Part shown: positions 27,358 to 37,319 of the stretch, piece by piece | Numbering within the stretch: position 1 is the stretch's first letter | Layout of the letters: each line of letters begins with the position of its first letter | DNA from: Candidatus Nitrospira allomarina | Lineage (GTDB): Bacteria > Nitrospirota > Nitrospiria > Nitrospirales > UBA8639 | Direction: 5' to 3' | Assembly: GCF_032050975.1 (NCBI RefSeq) | Contig: NZ_CP116967.1 | Span: forward strand, 4,461,001-4,525,000 | Length of the DNA stretch: 64,000 nucleotides | The notes under the pieces: generated by a model | What the model saw: only the letters and a program-made list of their open reading frames with translations | Told to the model about the DNA's origin: nothing | Databases searched by the model: none | Position numbers and translations under genes: made by a program

Positions 27358-28857
27358 TTACTGAAAAAATGTTTTACCCTCGCTGTTCGAGAAATTTGTG
27401 GGATTGTCCGTTTTTACCCTATGAGTTTGGGTTCTCCACACTTTTGGGCGTCGTACCCTTGGTGCCCGTGTGTTACCAAGGAAGGCGATCCCTAGGAAAA
27501 GTCCAGACAATGGGTCAAGGGCAGAAACGGAAAGACCGATCGTCATGAAACACGGTACGCCTAACAGTGGCCCTACCTCACCCGTAACACGTCTATGGAC
27601 AAGCCCTTTGCTTATTAGGGAGGCAAGGAAAACCGTCAAGAGTAGGAGGCCGATAAGCCCTGTTTCAACACCTATGTGGAGATACAACGAATGCCAGGCC
27701 AATTTCACACCGGGTTTAAAATGTACATTAGGATCGGACATGGAATAGGTCGCATAAACTTCTGGCCCTGACCCAGGGCCAAATCCCCAAATTGGGGAAT
27801 CTTTTAAAACGTTTGGAAAAAGTTTCCACATATCGAAACGTCCCGTAGTTTTTTGCTCCAGACTTCTCTCGTCGCTCGTAGCCTTGTCAAACCATTCGTT
27901 TATTAATGCTCCTTTCTCCGTTAAAAGGAGGCTGAATAAAAAAATAGCCATAATCATCAAGGAAATTAGTATTCTCATTTTCATTCTAACTTTAGAAAAC
28001 AGCAGCATGATGATTACACCCACACAGGCAACAGCCCAACTCCCTCGCGATGTCGAGAGAAGCAAAAAAATTAGGGCCGTTCCCCCAACCAACCGGCGAG
28101 AAATTGCCGATTTGTGCAGAAAAAGCCATTTCCCGTCATCTACCATTGAATAAAGCAGGATAAATGCCGCCGGAATTCCGAAGTTAATAGGATTTCCGAA
28201 GGTAACGCCTTCAATCTTAGCTTCGACCAGGCGTGGCGAACCATATCCCAATAAGGCCAAACCAATCGCAAACAGGGAGATGCCCGCACCGATGAATGCC
28301 GTGGAAAGGAATCTTCGTTGTTCAGCAAGGAGATATACAATTCCTGCACTGAACCCAAGCTCCAAAATCATAAGGCCAGAGGAATAGCCGCCCGTCAAAA
28401 TAAAAGCTCCCCCCCAATACAACACTCCAACAACTAGAAGCCAACGCAACAGGAGATTGTTCCATAGTTGGAAAAATTTTTGGGGGGTTTTAAAAAGCCT
28501 GAGAGCCAGTCCCAACCCCAAAATAGCTATTACCGAGTTATAGAACAAACCGTCACGCAAAAAAACCAAAACGGGAAGGACTGAGATGGACAAGGCAAAA
28601 AAACTTAACGGTTTCCCGGACACTACATAATACGCAAGAAATATTAGTAAAAAAACGAAGAAAACTTTTCCACCAGCAAATAATTTCCCTAACCCAACCA
28701 AACCCATGGCAGGCACCACGCAAATCATTACCTTGATGAGGATCGGCCAAATCAGTTGGGCACTGATTTCTTTAGCCCTCAGTTCAGTATCTTTCGTGAA
28801 ATTCGAACTTTTCGGGTTTTGCATTGAGGATGAAAAAGGTGGATTTATCTTAGTCAT
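27358..28857 (-). CDS. O-antigen ligase / Wzy-like polysaccharide polymerase
   Basis: A 499-residue inner-membrane protein with about ten to twelve hydrophobic helices and a large periplasmic loop between ~320 and 400. The loop contains RFDMWKLFPNVLKDSPIWGFGPGSG and WHSLYLHIGVETG, the Wzy_C/O-antigen-ligase signature. Such proteins either polymerise lipid-linked repeat units (Wzy) or join finished chains to lipid A or protein (WaaL/PglL); sequence alone does not separate these. I moved the start from 28884 to the ATG at 28857, which has AGGA 7 nt upstream. It lies between the two groups of glycosyltransferases. Confidence 0.8.
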   Translation of the reverse strand: MTKINPPFSSSMQNPKSSNFTKDTELRAKEISAQLIWPILIKVMICVVPAMGLVGLGKLFAGGKVFFVFLLIFLAYYVVSGKPLSFFALSISVLPVLVFLRDGLFYNSVIAILGLGLALRLFKTPQKFFQLWNNLLLRWLLVVGVLYWGGAFILTGGYSSGLMILELGFSAGIVYLLAEQRRFLSTAFIGAGISLFAIGLALLGYGSPRLVEAKIEGVTFGNPINFGIPAAFILLYSMVDDGKWLFLHKSAISRRLVGGTALIFLLLSTSRGSWAVACVGVIIMLLFSKVRMKMRILISLMIMAIFLFSLLLTEKGALINEWFDKATSDERSLEQKTTGRFDMWKLFPNVLKDSPIWGFGPGSGPEVYATYSMSDPNVHFKPGVKLAWHSLYLHIGVETGLIGLLLLTVFLASLISKGLVHRRVTGEVGPLLGVPCFMTIGLSVSALDPLSGLFLGIAFLGNTRAPRVRRPKVWRTQTHRVKTDNPTNFSNSEGKTFFQ

Positions 28858-29150
28858 GCAATTTTCCTTGAACTTTTCGAACAACCGAAATCCAAAACTA
28901 CTCTGACCTTAAAAAAATTTTGGTTCATCATGATTTTCCCTGGATCACTCCCATTCTCGCCCTCCTCATTCGACCAAAAGGGGACTCAATTCCTCTCCTT
29001 TGTAGGGAGAAAATAGGTGAGGTAGAGTTTGTGTGTTATCAGTCAACCACCACGGGATCAAACATATGAAACCTCTTCAGGGCCGGCAAAAGGCCTTTCA
29101 TGAACGAGATTTCCACTTAATTAGCCAGACTACTGAACACCAAACCCGCC

Positions 29151-31055
29151 TTACCGATCGGAAAGAGCTAATTGGACGGCTAATAGCATAATAGCCCGTT
29201 GATACAGTCCTGCCCGAGAAATAGCCTGATGAGGACGTCCCATACAAAAAGCATCTACTACCGGGCGGTAGGTTTCAGGTCTAAAAAATTCGGGAAGTCG
29301 GCTGGAAGGGCCAAGCAGAACTTCTGACAACTGGGATTTGAATTCCCTATCAACCCATTTATCCATAGGGATGACGAATCCTAGTTTAGGTTTTTTAGCG
29401 ACGGCTTTAGGCAATTTACTTTCGGCCACTGCTCGTAACACCTTTTTACACATTCCTCCGCTCACTTTCAGGTGATGGGGAAGGCAAAGGCCAAACGCAA
29501 ACAGTTCTTCATCTAACAATGGGACCCGCACCTCCAGACTCTCTTTCATACTTGCCATATCCACCTTAAAAAGAAAATCATTGGGCAATCGCAGCCGAGC
29601 ATCAACCTCAGTCGCATGTGCGGACAAACGTTCCAACCGGGAAACCTTACCCGCCAAACGATGCTCCCACTGTGGTTCAAACAGGCGACGGACGGGAAGT
29701 AAATTAGTATCCAAGCAAAGATTTTTGTGTTCATCTTCCCTTATCCAACAAAACAAGGTCTGCAAAATCCTTGTGTCATCAGCGCCGGTAAGATCTCGTA
29801 TCCTTTCCGGGAATGAATTACGTAACACACCGAGTCGAGCTAGTGGATGCGCAATGGCTCCAGCGATACCCCACAACCATGGCGGAAAACGTTGAAACCC
29901 GATAATTTCCCCAATTCTCAAAAAATGGCCATAGCCCCCGAACCCCTCGTCCCCACCGTCTCCAGAAAGGGCAACGGTCACATGCTCGCGCATAAGTCGA
30001 CAAACCGCATTGGCTGCAAAAATTGAGGTATCGGCAAAAGGCTGTCCGGCATGAAGAAGAAGATCAGTTATATGTTCCCAGGTGCCTTTGCTGTTTCCAA
30101 CTTTAAGCGTCCGGTGATGGCTTCCAATGTGCTGCCCTACTGCCACCGCTGCCCACGTCTCATCATACTCCTCCTCTGAAAATTGCGCGTTAAAGGTCTG
30201 AAGCCTGCCATTGAGAGCCTCCTGCGCCGCAACACTTACCAAAGAGGAATCGATCCCCCCGCTGAGAAGGGAACCAAGCGGAACATCGCTTTCCAACTGC
30301 TGTCGGACAGCCCTCCCAATTAAAGAATCAGCTTGTGTCTTAGCCTGCTCTAAAGACAATTCTAAATCGGGAGCAATGGACCATTGATGATAGTTTTGGA
30401 TATCCCAAGAAATTCTATGGTTATCCAACCGAGCGACCAAAACTTCTCCCGGCTGAAGAGCGCGAATTCCAACAAAAAATGTCTCAGGTGCAGGGATGTA
30501 GAATAAGGCAGCAAAATCGGAAATCGCCTGCCTATCCGGCTGAACGTTGATTCCAGGCAATTCACGGAGAGCTCTGATTTCGCTGGCGAACGCAAGCCGG
30601 TTGGCCCCTGGGGCATAAAACAGTGGCTTGATACCGAATCGGTCTCTGGCCAGAAGAAGGGTATCAGTGTGTGTATTATAAATCGCTATGGCAAACATGC
30701 CACGCAATCTATCCAGGAATGCTAACCCTTTTTCCTCATAAAGATGAACAATGACCTCAGTGTCCGAGCGCCCTTTAAAAATATGTCCGCAAGCTTCAAG
30801 ATCCCGTCGAAGTTCCCGATGGTTATAGATTTCCCCGTTAAAAACTACCCAGATGGTACCATCTTCGTTCGCCATGGGTTGCGCACCACCGGGAGACAAA
30901 TCAATAATACTTAACCGTGTATGAATGAGAGTTGCCTCAGGCCAGATCTGAATGCCATGTGCATCCGGACCCCGGTGATGCAGAACCTTGGCTAAACGTG
31001 CTGCGTAAGACTCACTGTCAGGGAGATGTCCCAACCACCCGGCAATACCACACAT
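29151..31055 (-). CDS. Asparagine-synthase-like glutamine amidotransferase (EPS-locus type), first copy
   Basis: A 634-residue protein. The glutaminase domain starts MCGIAGWLG with the nucleophilic Cys2, which fixes the start at 31055 although the frame continues 12 codons upstream. NGEIYNH and SDTEVIVHLYEEKG follow. The synthetase domain has the ATP-pyrophosphatase loop SGGIDSS at ~258 and SGDGGDE near 370. Members in EPS and exosortase loci are thought to amidate sugar or peptide carboxylates rather than make asparagine. A second, distantly related copy lies at 37320-39161. Confidence 0.88.
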   Translation of the reverse strand: MCGIAGWLGHLPDSESYAARLAKVLHHRGPDAHGIQIWPEATLIHTRLSIIDLSPGGAQPMANEDGTIWVVFNGEIYNHRELRRDLEACGHIFKGRSDTEVIVHLYEEKGLAFLDRLRGMFAIAIYNTHTDTLLLARDRFGIKPLFYAPGANRLAFASEIRALRELPGINVQPDRQAISDFAALFYIPAPETFFVGIRALQPGEVLVARLDNHRISWDIQNYHQWSIAPDLELSLEQAKTQADSLIGRAVRQQLESDVPLGSLLSGGIDSSLVSVAAQEALNGRLQTFNAQFSEEEYDETWAAVAVGQHIGSHHRTLKVGNSKGTWEHITDLLLHAGQPFADTSIFAANAVCRLMREHVTVALSGDGGDEGFGGYGHFLRIGEIIGFQRFPPWLWGIAGAIAHPLARLGVLRNSFPERIRDLTGADDTRILQTLFCWIREDEHKNLCLDTNLLPVRRLFEPQWEHRLAGKVSRLERLSAHATEVDARLRLPNDFLFKVDMASMKESLEVRVPLLDEELFAFGLCLPHHLKVSGGMCKKVLRAVAESKLPKAVAKKPKLGFVIPMDKWVDREFKSQLSEVLLGPSSRLPEFFRPETYRPVVDAFCMGRPHQAISRAGLYQRAIMLLAVQLALSDR

Positions 31056-31432
31056 AAAATAATCATTCCTCTCCGCACTCGAGATGGACAATCAGCCTTG
31101 GTTTCGTCCACAAGCCAACATCGTGGTAACGGTTAAGTCTTGCTCTGTCAGAGATTACGTCTACCCAAAAACATCATCTTTCTTGCAGGTATTACGTCGC
31201 TTGGGGACGGCCCTTTGGGGGGCCCATTATCGGTTGGCGGACAGGGGTTGTCCATCCTCATCCGCCATAAAAGGGGGCAAATTGGGTGAAGAGTGTCTTC
31301 ACCACGCTCACTTGCCCTAAAGTTAGGGAACAACCGGATTGTTTTGACATTAGGAATGCGTGGTTGGAAGTGCGCCTTTCCAGAAGTATTCTTAGCCTAG
31401 AAAATGGACACAAAAAGAAACCGCCTACCCAC
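31056..31432. other. Intergenic region
   Basis: This 377-nt stretch lies between the amidotransferase gene and the next transferase gene. Several short frames cross it on both strands, but none has a ribosome site plus a recognisable sequence. No terminator or promoter could be supported. Confidence 0.4.
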
Positions 31433-32701
31433 CTAAAGATTTTTGAGAAGAATGTCATTCAACTGCTTACTTAAATTGACCCATGAATAGGAATCTTCTC
31501 CTTCAATTCTCTCTCCTTGACTTTCTATTCTTTGATTGAGATAGGAAGCCATACCAACGATATTATTTTTTTGGAACGCGCGTACCCCTTTACACTGTTC
31601 TAATATGGCGACATCACTTCCCAATGGACAAATCAGCAGAATCGGAGTCCTCAACCCTAAGGATTCAAAGACTTTGCATGTAATCATTCCTTTATCGGCA
31701 ATCGTGACGTCGTCAGGGATGGAGGTAATTACAATAGATATGTCGGCACCAGCAACAGCGGATAGCGCAACATTGCGGTGGACCTTCCCCTGAAGCTTCA
31801 CCTCATCAATCATCCCGAATCGCTCGGCTTCTTCTCTGACATGCTCTCCCATCTGACCATAATAATACAGACACCACTTTCCTTTTTCTTTACCTCTTAA
31901 TTCCTTCAAATGCTTTAGAGCTTCCATGAACGGCGTAATCACCCGTTTGGGCGGATAGAAATCCCCAGTATACACTATCGCGAAATGTGGAAACTGAGTA
32001 GGCTGTACTTGACTCATTTCATCCGGATCAAAGCCATTCGAAATGACGTGAATTTTTTCCTTCAGACCATATCGTCGGGTTAAATCCATTGCCCAGGAGG
32101 GAGAAACGATGGTCACAGCAGCGCTACTTTGGAGCAGCTCTTTCTCTTCATTAATGGTTTTCTGAGGTTTCGGATACGTTGCGTGAGGATTGCCGGTCCA
32201 AGGATCACGGTAATCAAGCACATAGGGTCGGTTCAGTTTATCTGATAGCCATTTCGCCAATCCAAATGAACAAAACGGTGAACCACTCGCAAGAATGATG
32301 TCTACATCCTCTTTACCTAAGGTTGAGCATGTCCGCTTGGCTTCTTTGATCCAGCCGATTTCCCTTTCAATCCTCCACTTGCTTGCGATCCGTCGACCTA
32401 CCCCTCCCAAAAACCATTTGATTCCGGTATTCCCGAATTTTAGGCACCCAGGTGAAAGAAACCGCCAGTCATGCCCGGTATGTTTACACTTAATTCCTTC
32501 CTTATTTAGTTCAACCTTTATCTTCTCAATTTCACTCGTGTCCCCTAATCGCCACAGATGAGGATCGGGTGTTACCACGGTGACATCCCAACCTAACCTG
32601 GAAAGATACTTGGCAATATTCCAGGTTCGGACACATGCACCGGCATTGAGCGGGGGAAAATAATACGCAAGAAACAAAACTTTGGGTTTTTGGGGAGGCA
32701 T
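31433..32701 (-). CDS. Glycosyltransferase, GT4-like (GT-B fold)
   Basis: A 422-residue protein starting KVLFLAYYFPPLNAGACVRTWNIA, with the acceptor-side DIILASGSPFCSFGLAKWLS and YVLDYRDPWTGNP motifs that characterise a subgroup of GT4-like enzymes in LPS/EPS loci. The donor domain is diverged: FAIVYTGDFYPPKRVI and a C-terminal GMITCKVFESLGLRTPILL. The start is the ATG at 32701 (AAGGA, 7 nt), nine codons inside the longest frame. It follows the next transferase gene by 30 nt, so the two are probably co-transcribed. Confidence 0.8.
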   Translation of the reverse strand: MPPQKPKVLFLAYYFPPLNAGACVRTWNIAKYLSRLGWDVTVVTPDPHLWRLGDTSEIEKIKVELNKEGIKCKHTGHDWRFLSPGCLKFGNTGIKWFLGGVGRRIASKWRIEREIGWIKEAKRTCSTLGKEDVDIILASGSPFCSFGLAKWLSDKLNRPYVLDYRDPWTGNPHATYPKPQKTINEEKELLQSSAAVTIVSPSWAMDLTRRYGLKEKIHVISNGFDPDEMSQVQPTQFPHFAIVYTGDFYPPKRVITPFMEALKHLKELRGKEKGKWCLYYYGQMGEHVREEAERFGMIDEVKLQGKVHRNVALSAVAGADISIVITSIPDDVTIADKGMITCKVFESLGLRTPILLICPLGSDVAILEQCKGVRAFQKNNIVGMASYLNQRIESQGERIEGEDSYSWVNLSKQLNDILLKNL

Positions 32702-32731
32702 CGTTCTATCCTTTTTACTCATTGGCAAATA

Positions 32732-33961
32732 TCACGTTTTTGCACACAATTGTCCATATAATCCTACCAACCGATCGTTTAGAGTCTTTATGTCATAGTC
32801 CGTTTCCACCCGGGCACGCCCGGCTCTTCCCATATCCGCCCATTTTTCAGGATGGTCAAACAGGTAGGACAATCGATCGGCCAGGGCATCCGCATCTCGC
32901 TCCTGTACCAGATAACCTGACACACCATCTTCCACAAGTTCCGGAATGCCGCTATGCTGAGTGGCAATAACCGGCAACCCCAGGGCCATGGCCTCTTTAA
33001 TCGCATTGGGAATGCCTTCCTGATCACCGTCTTTGGCCGTCACACTTGGAGCAATCAGTATGTGTGCATCTTGCAATAATCGAATGACTTCCTCATGGCT
33101 TTTCCACCCTAGTAGCTGCACATGCTCCTTGAGATCTCGCTCCTGTATCAATTGCTCCAGGTCCCCTCGTAATTCGCCCTCTCCGATTATGGAATAGCGG
33201 ATGGATTTTCCCGATTTGACTATCTTATCGATTGCTTCAATCGCATAGGTAATACCCTTTTTCTCAATCAACCGGGCAATGGTTATTACATGTATCGGTT
33301 CATCCTGAAGAACTTTCTTGGCGGAGCATGTGAGGTTTTGGCAATTAATACCAGAGGGCAAAACGACAATCTTCCCCTCATCACATCCTTGTTGGACAAT
33401 GAGATTTTTCAAAGATTGGCTCACCGGTAAAAAGAGATCCCCTTCCCTAAATAATGTTTTATACAAATCGGGGCATTCATAGATCATTTTTGAGGCATCA
33501 AATCCTCGAAAAGAAGTCACCACTTTAGCCGTTGGGGCAGCCACTTGTTTAATATATAATCCTTGCAGACCATCCGTGCCAAATTGGCAATGAATAATGT
33601 CATAGGGTCCCTTTCCTAAAAAGGGAATTATTTTATACAGAAGTGTTAATGATGAAGCGGCCCTTCCATATTGAAAAACATTTAAGGATCTCACTATTGG
33701 GACGGGATATTTTAGGATATATTTAAGAATAAGATACAACCCCTTGGCGAATCGTCGAACTTTATTTTTTGGTACAACTTGATACCTCGTCCGTTCCCTC
33801 AACCTATATTTTTTGAGGTTTTCTGGACTCGGGAGATCATCCCTTGCTTTCCCTGCAAAAATGCTTACCTCGAGTCCAGCTTCGATTATACCTACAATTT
33901 GACTTTGGACAAATGTTTCAGTAGCAGAGGGAAACTGGCTCACAATAAACGCAACTTTCAT
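32732..33961 (-). CDS. GT4-family glycosyltransferase (colanic-acid type)
   Basis: A 409-residue GT-B enzyme starting MKVAFIVSQFPSATETFVQ, the typical N-terminus of WcaL/AmsK-like transferases. HCQFGTDGLQGLY and TSFRGFDAS follow. The donor domain has ITIARLIEKKGITYAIEA, IIGEGELR and PSVTAKDGDQEGIPNAIKEAMALGLPVIAT. An AGAGGA ribosome site lies 6 nt before the ATG. The DGDQEGIPN motif is shared with transferases that finish colanic-acid-like repeat units. Confidence 0.87.
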   Translation of the reverse strand: MKVAFIVSQFPSATETFVQSQIVGIIEAGLEVSIFAGKARDDLPSPENLKKYRLRERTRYQVVPKNKVRRFAKGLYLILKYILKYPVPIVRSLNVFQYGRAASSLTLLYKIIPFLGKGPYDIIHCQFGTDGLQGLYIKQVAAPTAKVVTSFRGFDASKMIYECPDLYKTLFREGDLFLPVSQSLKNLIVQQGCDEGKIVVLPSGINCQNLTCSAKKVLQDEPIHVITIARLIEKKGITYAIEAIDKIVKSGKSIRYSIIGEGELRGDLEQLIQERDLKEHVQLLGWKSHEEVIRLLQDAHILIAPSVTAKDGDQEGIPNAIKEAMALGLPVIATQHSGIPELVEDGVSGYLVQERDADALADRLSYLFDHPEKWADMGRAGRARVETDYDIKTLNDRLVGLYGQLCAKT

Positions 33962-34189
33962 TCTTCGTCCTCTACTATTTTTTCAATTACGTCTTTCAAA
34001 AGCATCCGATGGAATCACTCTCGCTTCAACTAAAGTAAAGGATATTCTCTCCCCATGGGAAATCGATAGATTTTTTCACTCACCTCCTCAAGATCTCACA
34101 TGAAATTCTAGGTCGAAGATTCTTTAAGAGCTTTCCTTTTTACCTAAGAAGAGATCGGGCTATGTAGATACATTTTCCGCTTGCACATC

Positions 34190-35869
34190 CTATTTCCCCC
34201 GCACAAGCTCTGAAGCAAAATAATCAACCGAATACCCGCCTGTTTGCCGACGGATAGTTTCTTTCGTACGCTGTATTTCTTCAGGATCTATTTTTTCAAT
34301 ATATTTATCGTACATATACAGGACATCCATAAATTCGATGTAATAGGGACTGGACTCAAGAGCATTGGTCAGACCGAATTGAAAGAGAAATTTTCTGAGA
34401 AAATTGAAATTGTTTTTTATGTAGGGAAGTAACCACGAAAGTGGCATTTGCTGATATAAGGTAAGGAAATCCTTAAGATTGGTAATTTGATATTCTTCCG
34501 AAAAACAACTGATGGTTAAATCCCGATCAATCCATCCGCCAGGATAAACAAGCCGGGGATACTTCCGTCGCAGAGCCCAAAAAACCTTACGTATGCTTCT
34601 TACTTTAACGGCATGTGCTACGACTTCAACCTTAGATCGGGGCTTTTTTCGTGATTTCACCCACATTACGATAAAAATTTTATACAGTGCTTCTGCCGGT
34701 TGGTGTTCTAACACTCTTTGTAGCGCACGCAATCCCTTTTCGGACCATTCAGCATAACGTGTTTCTTGTGGAATCACATGGCTAAGGCGATTCAGTACTG
34801 TCAATGCCTGCACATGCGTATTGAGACAAAGCGAATTACCAGGAGATTTGCCAAAAAGGATAGAGTGAAAATGTGCATGTTTGTCCATGTGTTCATTCGT
34901 ATCGTGTAAAAACCAAAGACTCCCGTCATCGAGCTGTTCCATCAGATGCTCGGACACAAAAGTTATTCCACGTTCTGCGGCTTCTATCCATAAAGACTCG
35001 CCCGTTTTTTCATACTGCGAAATGAGCAAATGAATGCCGTCCAAATGGAATCGGGCATGCGTTTCAATTTCATCGGTCCAAAAACCATGCCCCCACTCTC
35101 CTTTTGGCGACAGGTCTAAAACAACAGAATAGGCAATGACATTTTGGATGATGTCATACAATTTTTTGCCGGTTTCGTGATATAAAAACCCAAAATAACT
35201 CCACCAGGCGAATGCACATTGCTGACATTTGAATCGTTTCTTCAGGTCTTTGTGCCCACGAGGATCATAGAGACTTCCGTTGACCAGATACGTCCAGATA
35301 TCTGAGGGCTTACTGGCATAAAACCAATCTGTTTTTCGATACACACGTCGTTCAACGGAATTCAAAGATGTGATTTCCCCGACAAACTCCTCGCAAGCAT
35401 CTTCGATAATCACAAAGGGGACAATTGCCCGTTCTCCGGGCATTCCTGAAAGGAATAATTGCAATTGAATACCTGAATTCACTTCCCAATGGCAGGGAAG
35501 GAACGAGTCCTCAGGGGCTGAAATACGTTGGGATTGGTCGAAATGAAATTTCGCACAAGCAGCAGGTAGCCAAACCGTATATTTTCTTTTTTCATATTGA
35601 ACGGTTAAGAGCGTTCCAAATTCATTTCCATGAAAAACCTTCAAAACCGAGGCTGCGCTTGAAAATTTTATGTGGGTAGGCCCCTCCTCTGCACAGACAC
35701 GAAGGCTATGTATCCTCACACCCTGCTTCACATGAACATCCACCAATTGGGAGCAAAACTCATCAAATGCATATTCAACTCGCTCAAAACCGTTAGAGGC
35801 GAAAATCCGTTCCTCATTTTCTTTTCCAAAAAATATGTCCGTTGGATAAACTTTACTGTGTGAACCCAT
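34190..35869 (-). CDS. Protein of unknown function, possible alpha/alpha-barrel carbohydrate-active enzyme
   Basis: A 559-residue protein that I do not recognise. It has no signal peptide or membrane helix. Residues ~1-190 look like a beta-rich domain. Residues ~200-545 are helical with repeated pairs, including WGHGFWTDEIETHARFHLDG near 255-275, WIEAAERGITFVSEHL and WFLHDTNEHMDKHAHFH. This fits an alpha/alpha toroid as in glucuronyl C5-epimerases, heparinase-type lyases and GH88/GH105 enzymes. A CQQC pair near 215 could bind metal. The last ~60 residues contain basic and aromatic stretches. The AAGGAG ribosome site supports the start. A cytoplasmic sugar-processing role is a guess from position among transferases. 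Confidence 0.6.
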   Translation of the reverse strand: MGSHSKVYPTDIFFGKENEERIFASNGFERVEYAFDEFCSQLVDVHVKQGVRIHSLRVCAEEGPTHIKFSSAASVLKVFHGNEFGTLLTVQYEKRKYTVWLPAACAKFHFDQSQRISAPEDSFLPCHWEVNSGIQLQLFLSGMPGERAIVPFVIIEDACEEFVGEITSLNSVERRVYRKTDWFYASKPSDIWTYLVNGSLYDPRGHKDLKKRFKCQQCAFAWWSYFGFLYHETGKKLYDIIQNVIAYSVVLDLSPKGEWGHGFWTDEIETHARFHLDGIHLLISQYEKTGESLWIEAAERGITFVSEHLMEQLDDGSLWFLHDTNEHMDKHAHFHSILFGKSPGNSLCLNTHVQALTVLNRLSHVIPQETRYAEWSEKGLRALQRVLEHQPAEALYKIFIVMWVKSRKKPRSKVEVVAHAVKVRSIRKVFWALRRKYPRLVYPGGWIDRDLTISCFSEEYQITNLKDFLTLYQQMPLSWLLPYIKNNFNFLRKFLFQFGLTNALESSPYYIEFMDVLYMYDKYIEKIDPEEIQRTKETIRRQTGGYSVDYFASELVRGK

Positions 35870-35931
35870 GGTACTCCTTGCTCAAGTGGGGACTCGGTAA
35901 GAACCGCAATGCTGGGCCGACCGCTACGCTT

Positions 35932-36909
35932 TTACCCAAAAGAGCCTATCAGTCGTTTCATTTTCCTTTTACCCGCTTTCCATTCATCAAGAATGGCATA
36001 TTTTAAGAATCGGCTTAAAGAAAACAGATATCCGCATTTCCTGAAAATCAGGAACAAGGCCTTTAACCGTGAACTCATGACCTTCTCTTTTTTTATCAAA
36101 TTATAATTATGCCTGAAGATGTAATTTTTTCCTGTCTTTCTTATTTTTTGCACCATGCTCTTATCAGAAACCAACTGACACATCGTATCTACCAATAGGA
36201 ATGATTCTTCACACCATTCTTTACATTTTACAGATAACGTTAATTCATTGGGATGCTTCCGATTACTTGCCTTACTTTCTTGAATATCCTTCCGGCCAAA
36301 CCGGGAGCATAATTTGGCTATCGCCATAACATCTAAGAGCAAATTATGTTTTGAATGCATGCCACCGATCTCTCTTAACCTTTTGGTATTCAATAAGGTA
36401 CTGCAGAGGTAAATACCTGTCTCAAAGGATAAATAAGCTAAAAGAAATTCTTCCGTTGAAAGTCCACCAACTGTATTGGGCCACTCCCCTAACCCCTGTC
36501 CCTCTGGGCCAATATAGCGAGTTCCTGTTCGAATAACTCCAATATCCGAAAATGAATAATTGACCGTTTTTAAGCACGCATCAACAAAATCCTCATCAAT
36601 AAGGTCATCATCCTGTAACAGTAAAAAATAATCTCCCCGTGCTTGGTCTATACAAAACTTAAAATTATTGTAATGCCCGATATTTTGACTGTGCTTTACA
36701 TATCGAATTCGAGGGTCATTGAATGCGTTCACCACTCTTTCGGTATGATCAGTCGAGCAATTATCGGAAACGATAATTTCTAAATTTTTATAAGATTGGT
36801 CTACCGCGCTTTCCAGAGTGTGCTTCAGGTACGTGCCGGCTCGATTGAATGTCGGAATAGCAATCGTGACTAGTGGCATTTCCTGATGGATCATATTGAA
36901 CCTCTTCAA
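35932..36909 (-). CDS. GT2-family glycosyltransferase
   Basis: A 325-residue GT-A enzyme: LVTIAIPTFNRAGTYLKHTL at the start, the DNCSTDHTE nucleotide-binding motif near 50, and the DxD-like DDDLID near 100. A family-typical hydrophobic/basic tail (~285-325) may touch the membrane. It is the only clear GT2 in the window; all other transferases are GT-B. The frame can start a few codons later (MIHQEMPLV). Substrate unknown. Confidence 0.85.
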   Translation of the reverse strand: MKRFNMIHQEMPLVTIAIPTFNRAGTYLKHTLESAVDQSYKNLEIIVSDNCSTDHTERVVNAFNDPRIRYVKHSQNIGHYNNFKFCIDQARGDYFLLLQDDDLIDEDFVDACLKTVNYSFSDIGVIRTGTRYIGPEGQGLGEWPNTVGGLSTEEFLLAYLSFETGIYLCSTLLNTKRLREIGGMHSKHNLLLDVMAIAKLCSRFGRKDIQESKASNRKHPNELTLSVKCKEWCEESFLLVDTMCQLVSDKSMVQKIRKTGKNYIFRHNYNLIKKEKVMSSRLKALFLIFRKCGYLFSLSRFLKYAILDEWKAGKRKMKRLIGSFG

Positions 36910-37319
36910 ATGAGTAAAAACTTCAATGTCAGTTGACCGGCAAGCTCAAGTGCCACTCAAAATGCGATTTTTGCCGAAAATGTCACAAATGCCATTCCCG
37001 CATGTGTCCGGCTATGATCCATGCGACCAGAACCAGAATTGGATTCCCGAATTTTGATTAATTGACCCTCCCTGTCATCCGACAGAAGTCGGCGCCGATC
37101 TATCAAAAAAGTTGCAGGTTAAAGTCTCGACAATTGAATTTGATCTCGATTGCGTTGGATTTCAAAAGGTCATCCTGAGTAAAACGAAGGATCTCGTCGA
37201 GTCGTGAGATTCTCGGCTGGGCACAGATCCTTTGCCGTTGGCTCAGGATGACAACTTAGCCAATTGTGTCGTTTGCTTAATAAGATTTTCTTTGGTTTTT
37301 CCTGTGAATCCGTTCTCGG
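36910..37319. other. Intergenic region carrying a palindromic repeat
   Basis: This 410-nt stretch between the second amidotransferase gene and the GT2 gene holds an 84-nt dyad (37169-37252, listed separately). The remaining sequence shows no gene or promoter that I can support. Confidence 0.5.
37169..37252. repeat. Palindromic intergenic repeat (REP/MITE-like)
   Basis: The outer arms are GTCATCCTGAG and CTCAGGATGAC (11 perfect pairs at both ends). The inner arms AAGGATCT (37187-37194) and AGATCCTT (37225-37232) are also complementary, so the whole can fold into one long hairpin. Sequences of the kind CATCCTGAG...GAAGGATCT are common dispersed intergenic repeats in many bacterial genomes. Only one copy is in this window. 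Confidence 0.7.

Noticed and set aside
29251-29272. An ops-like GGGCGGTAGG sequence for an RfaH-type factor.
   Set aside because: It lies inside the coding part of the amidotransferase gene and not in a leader region.
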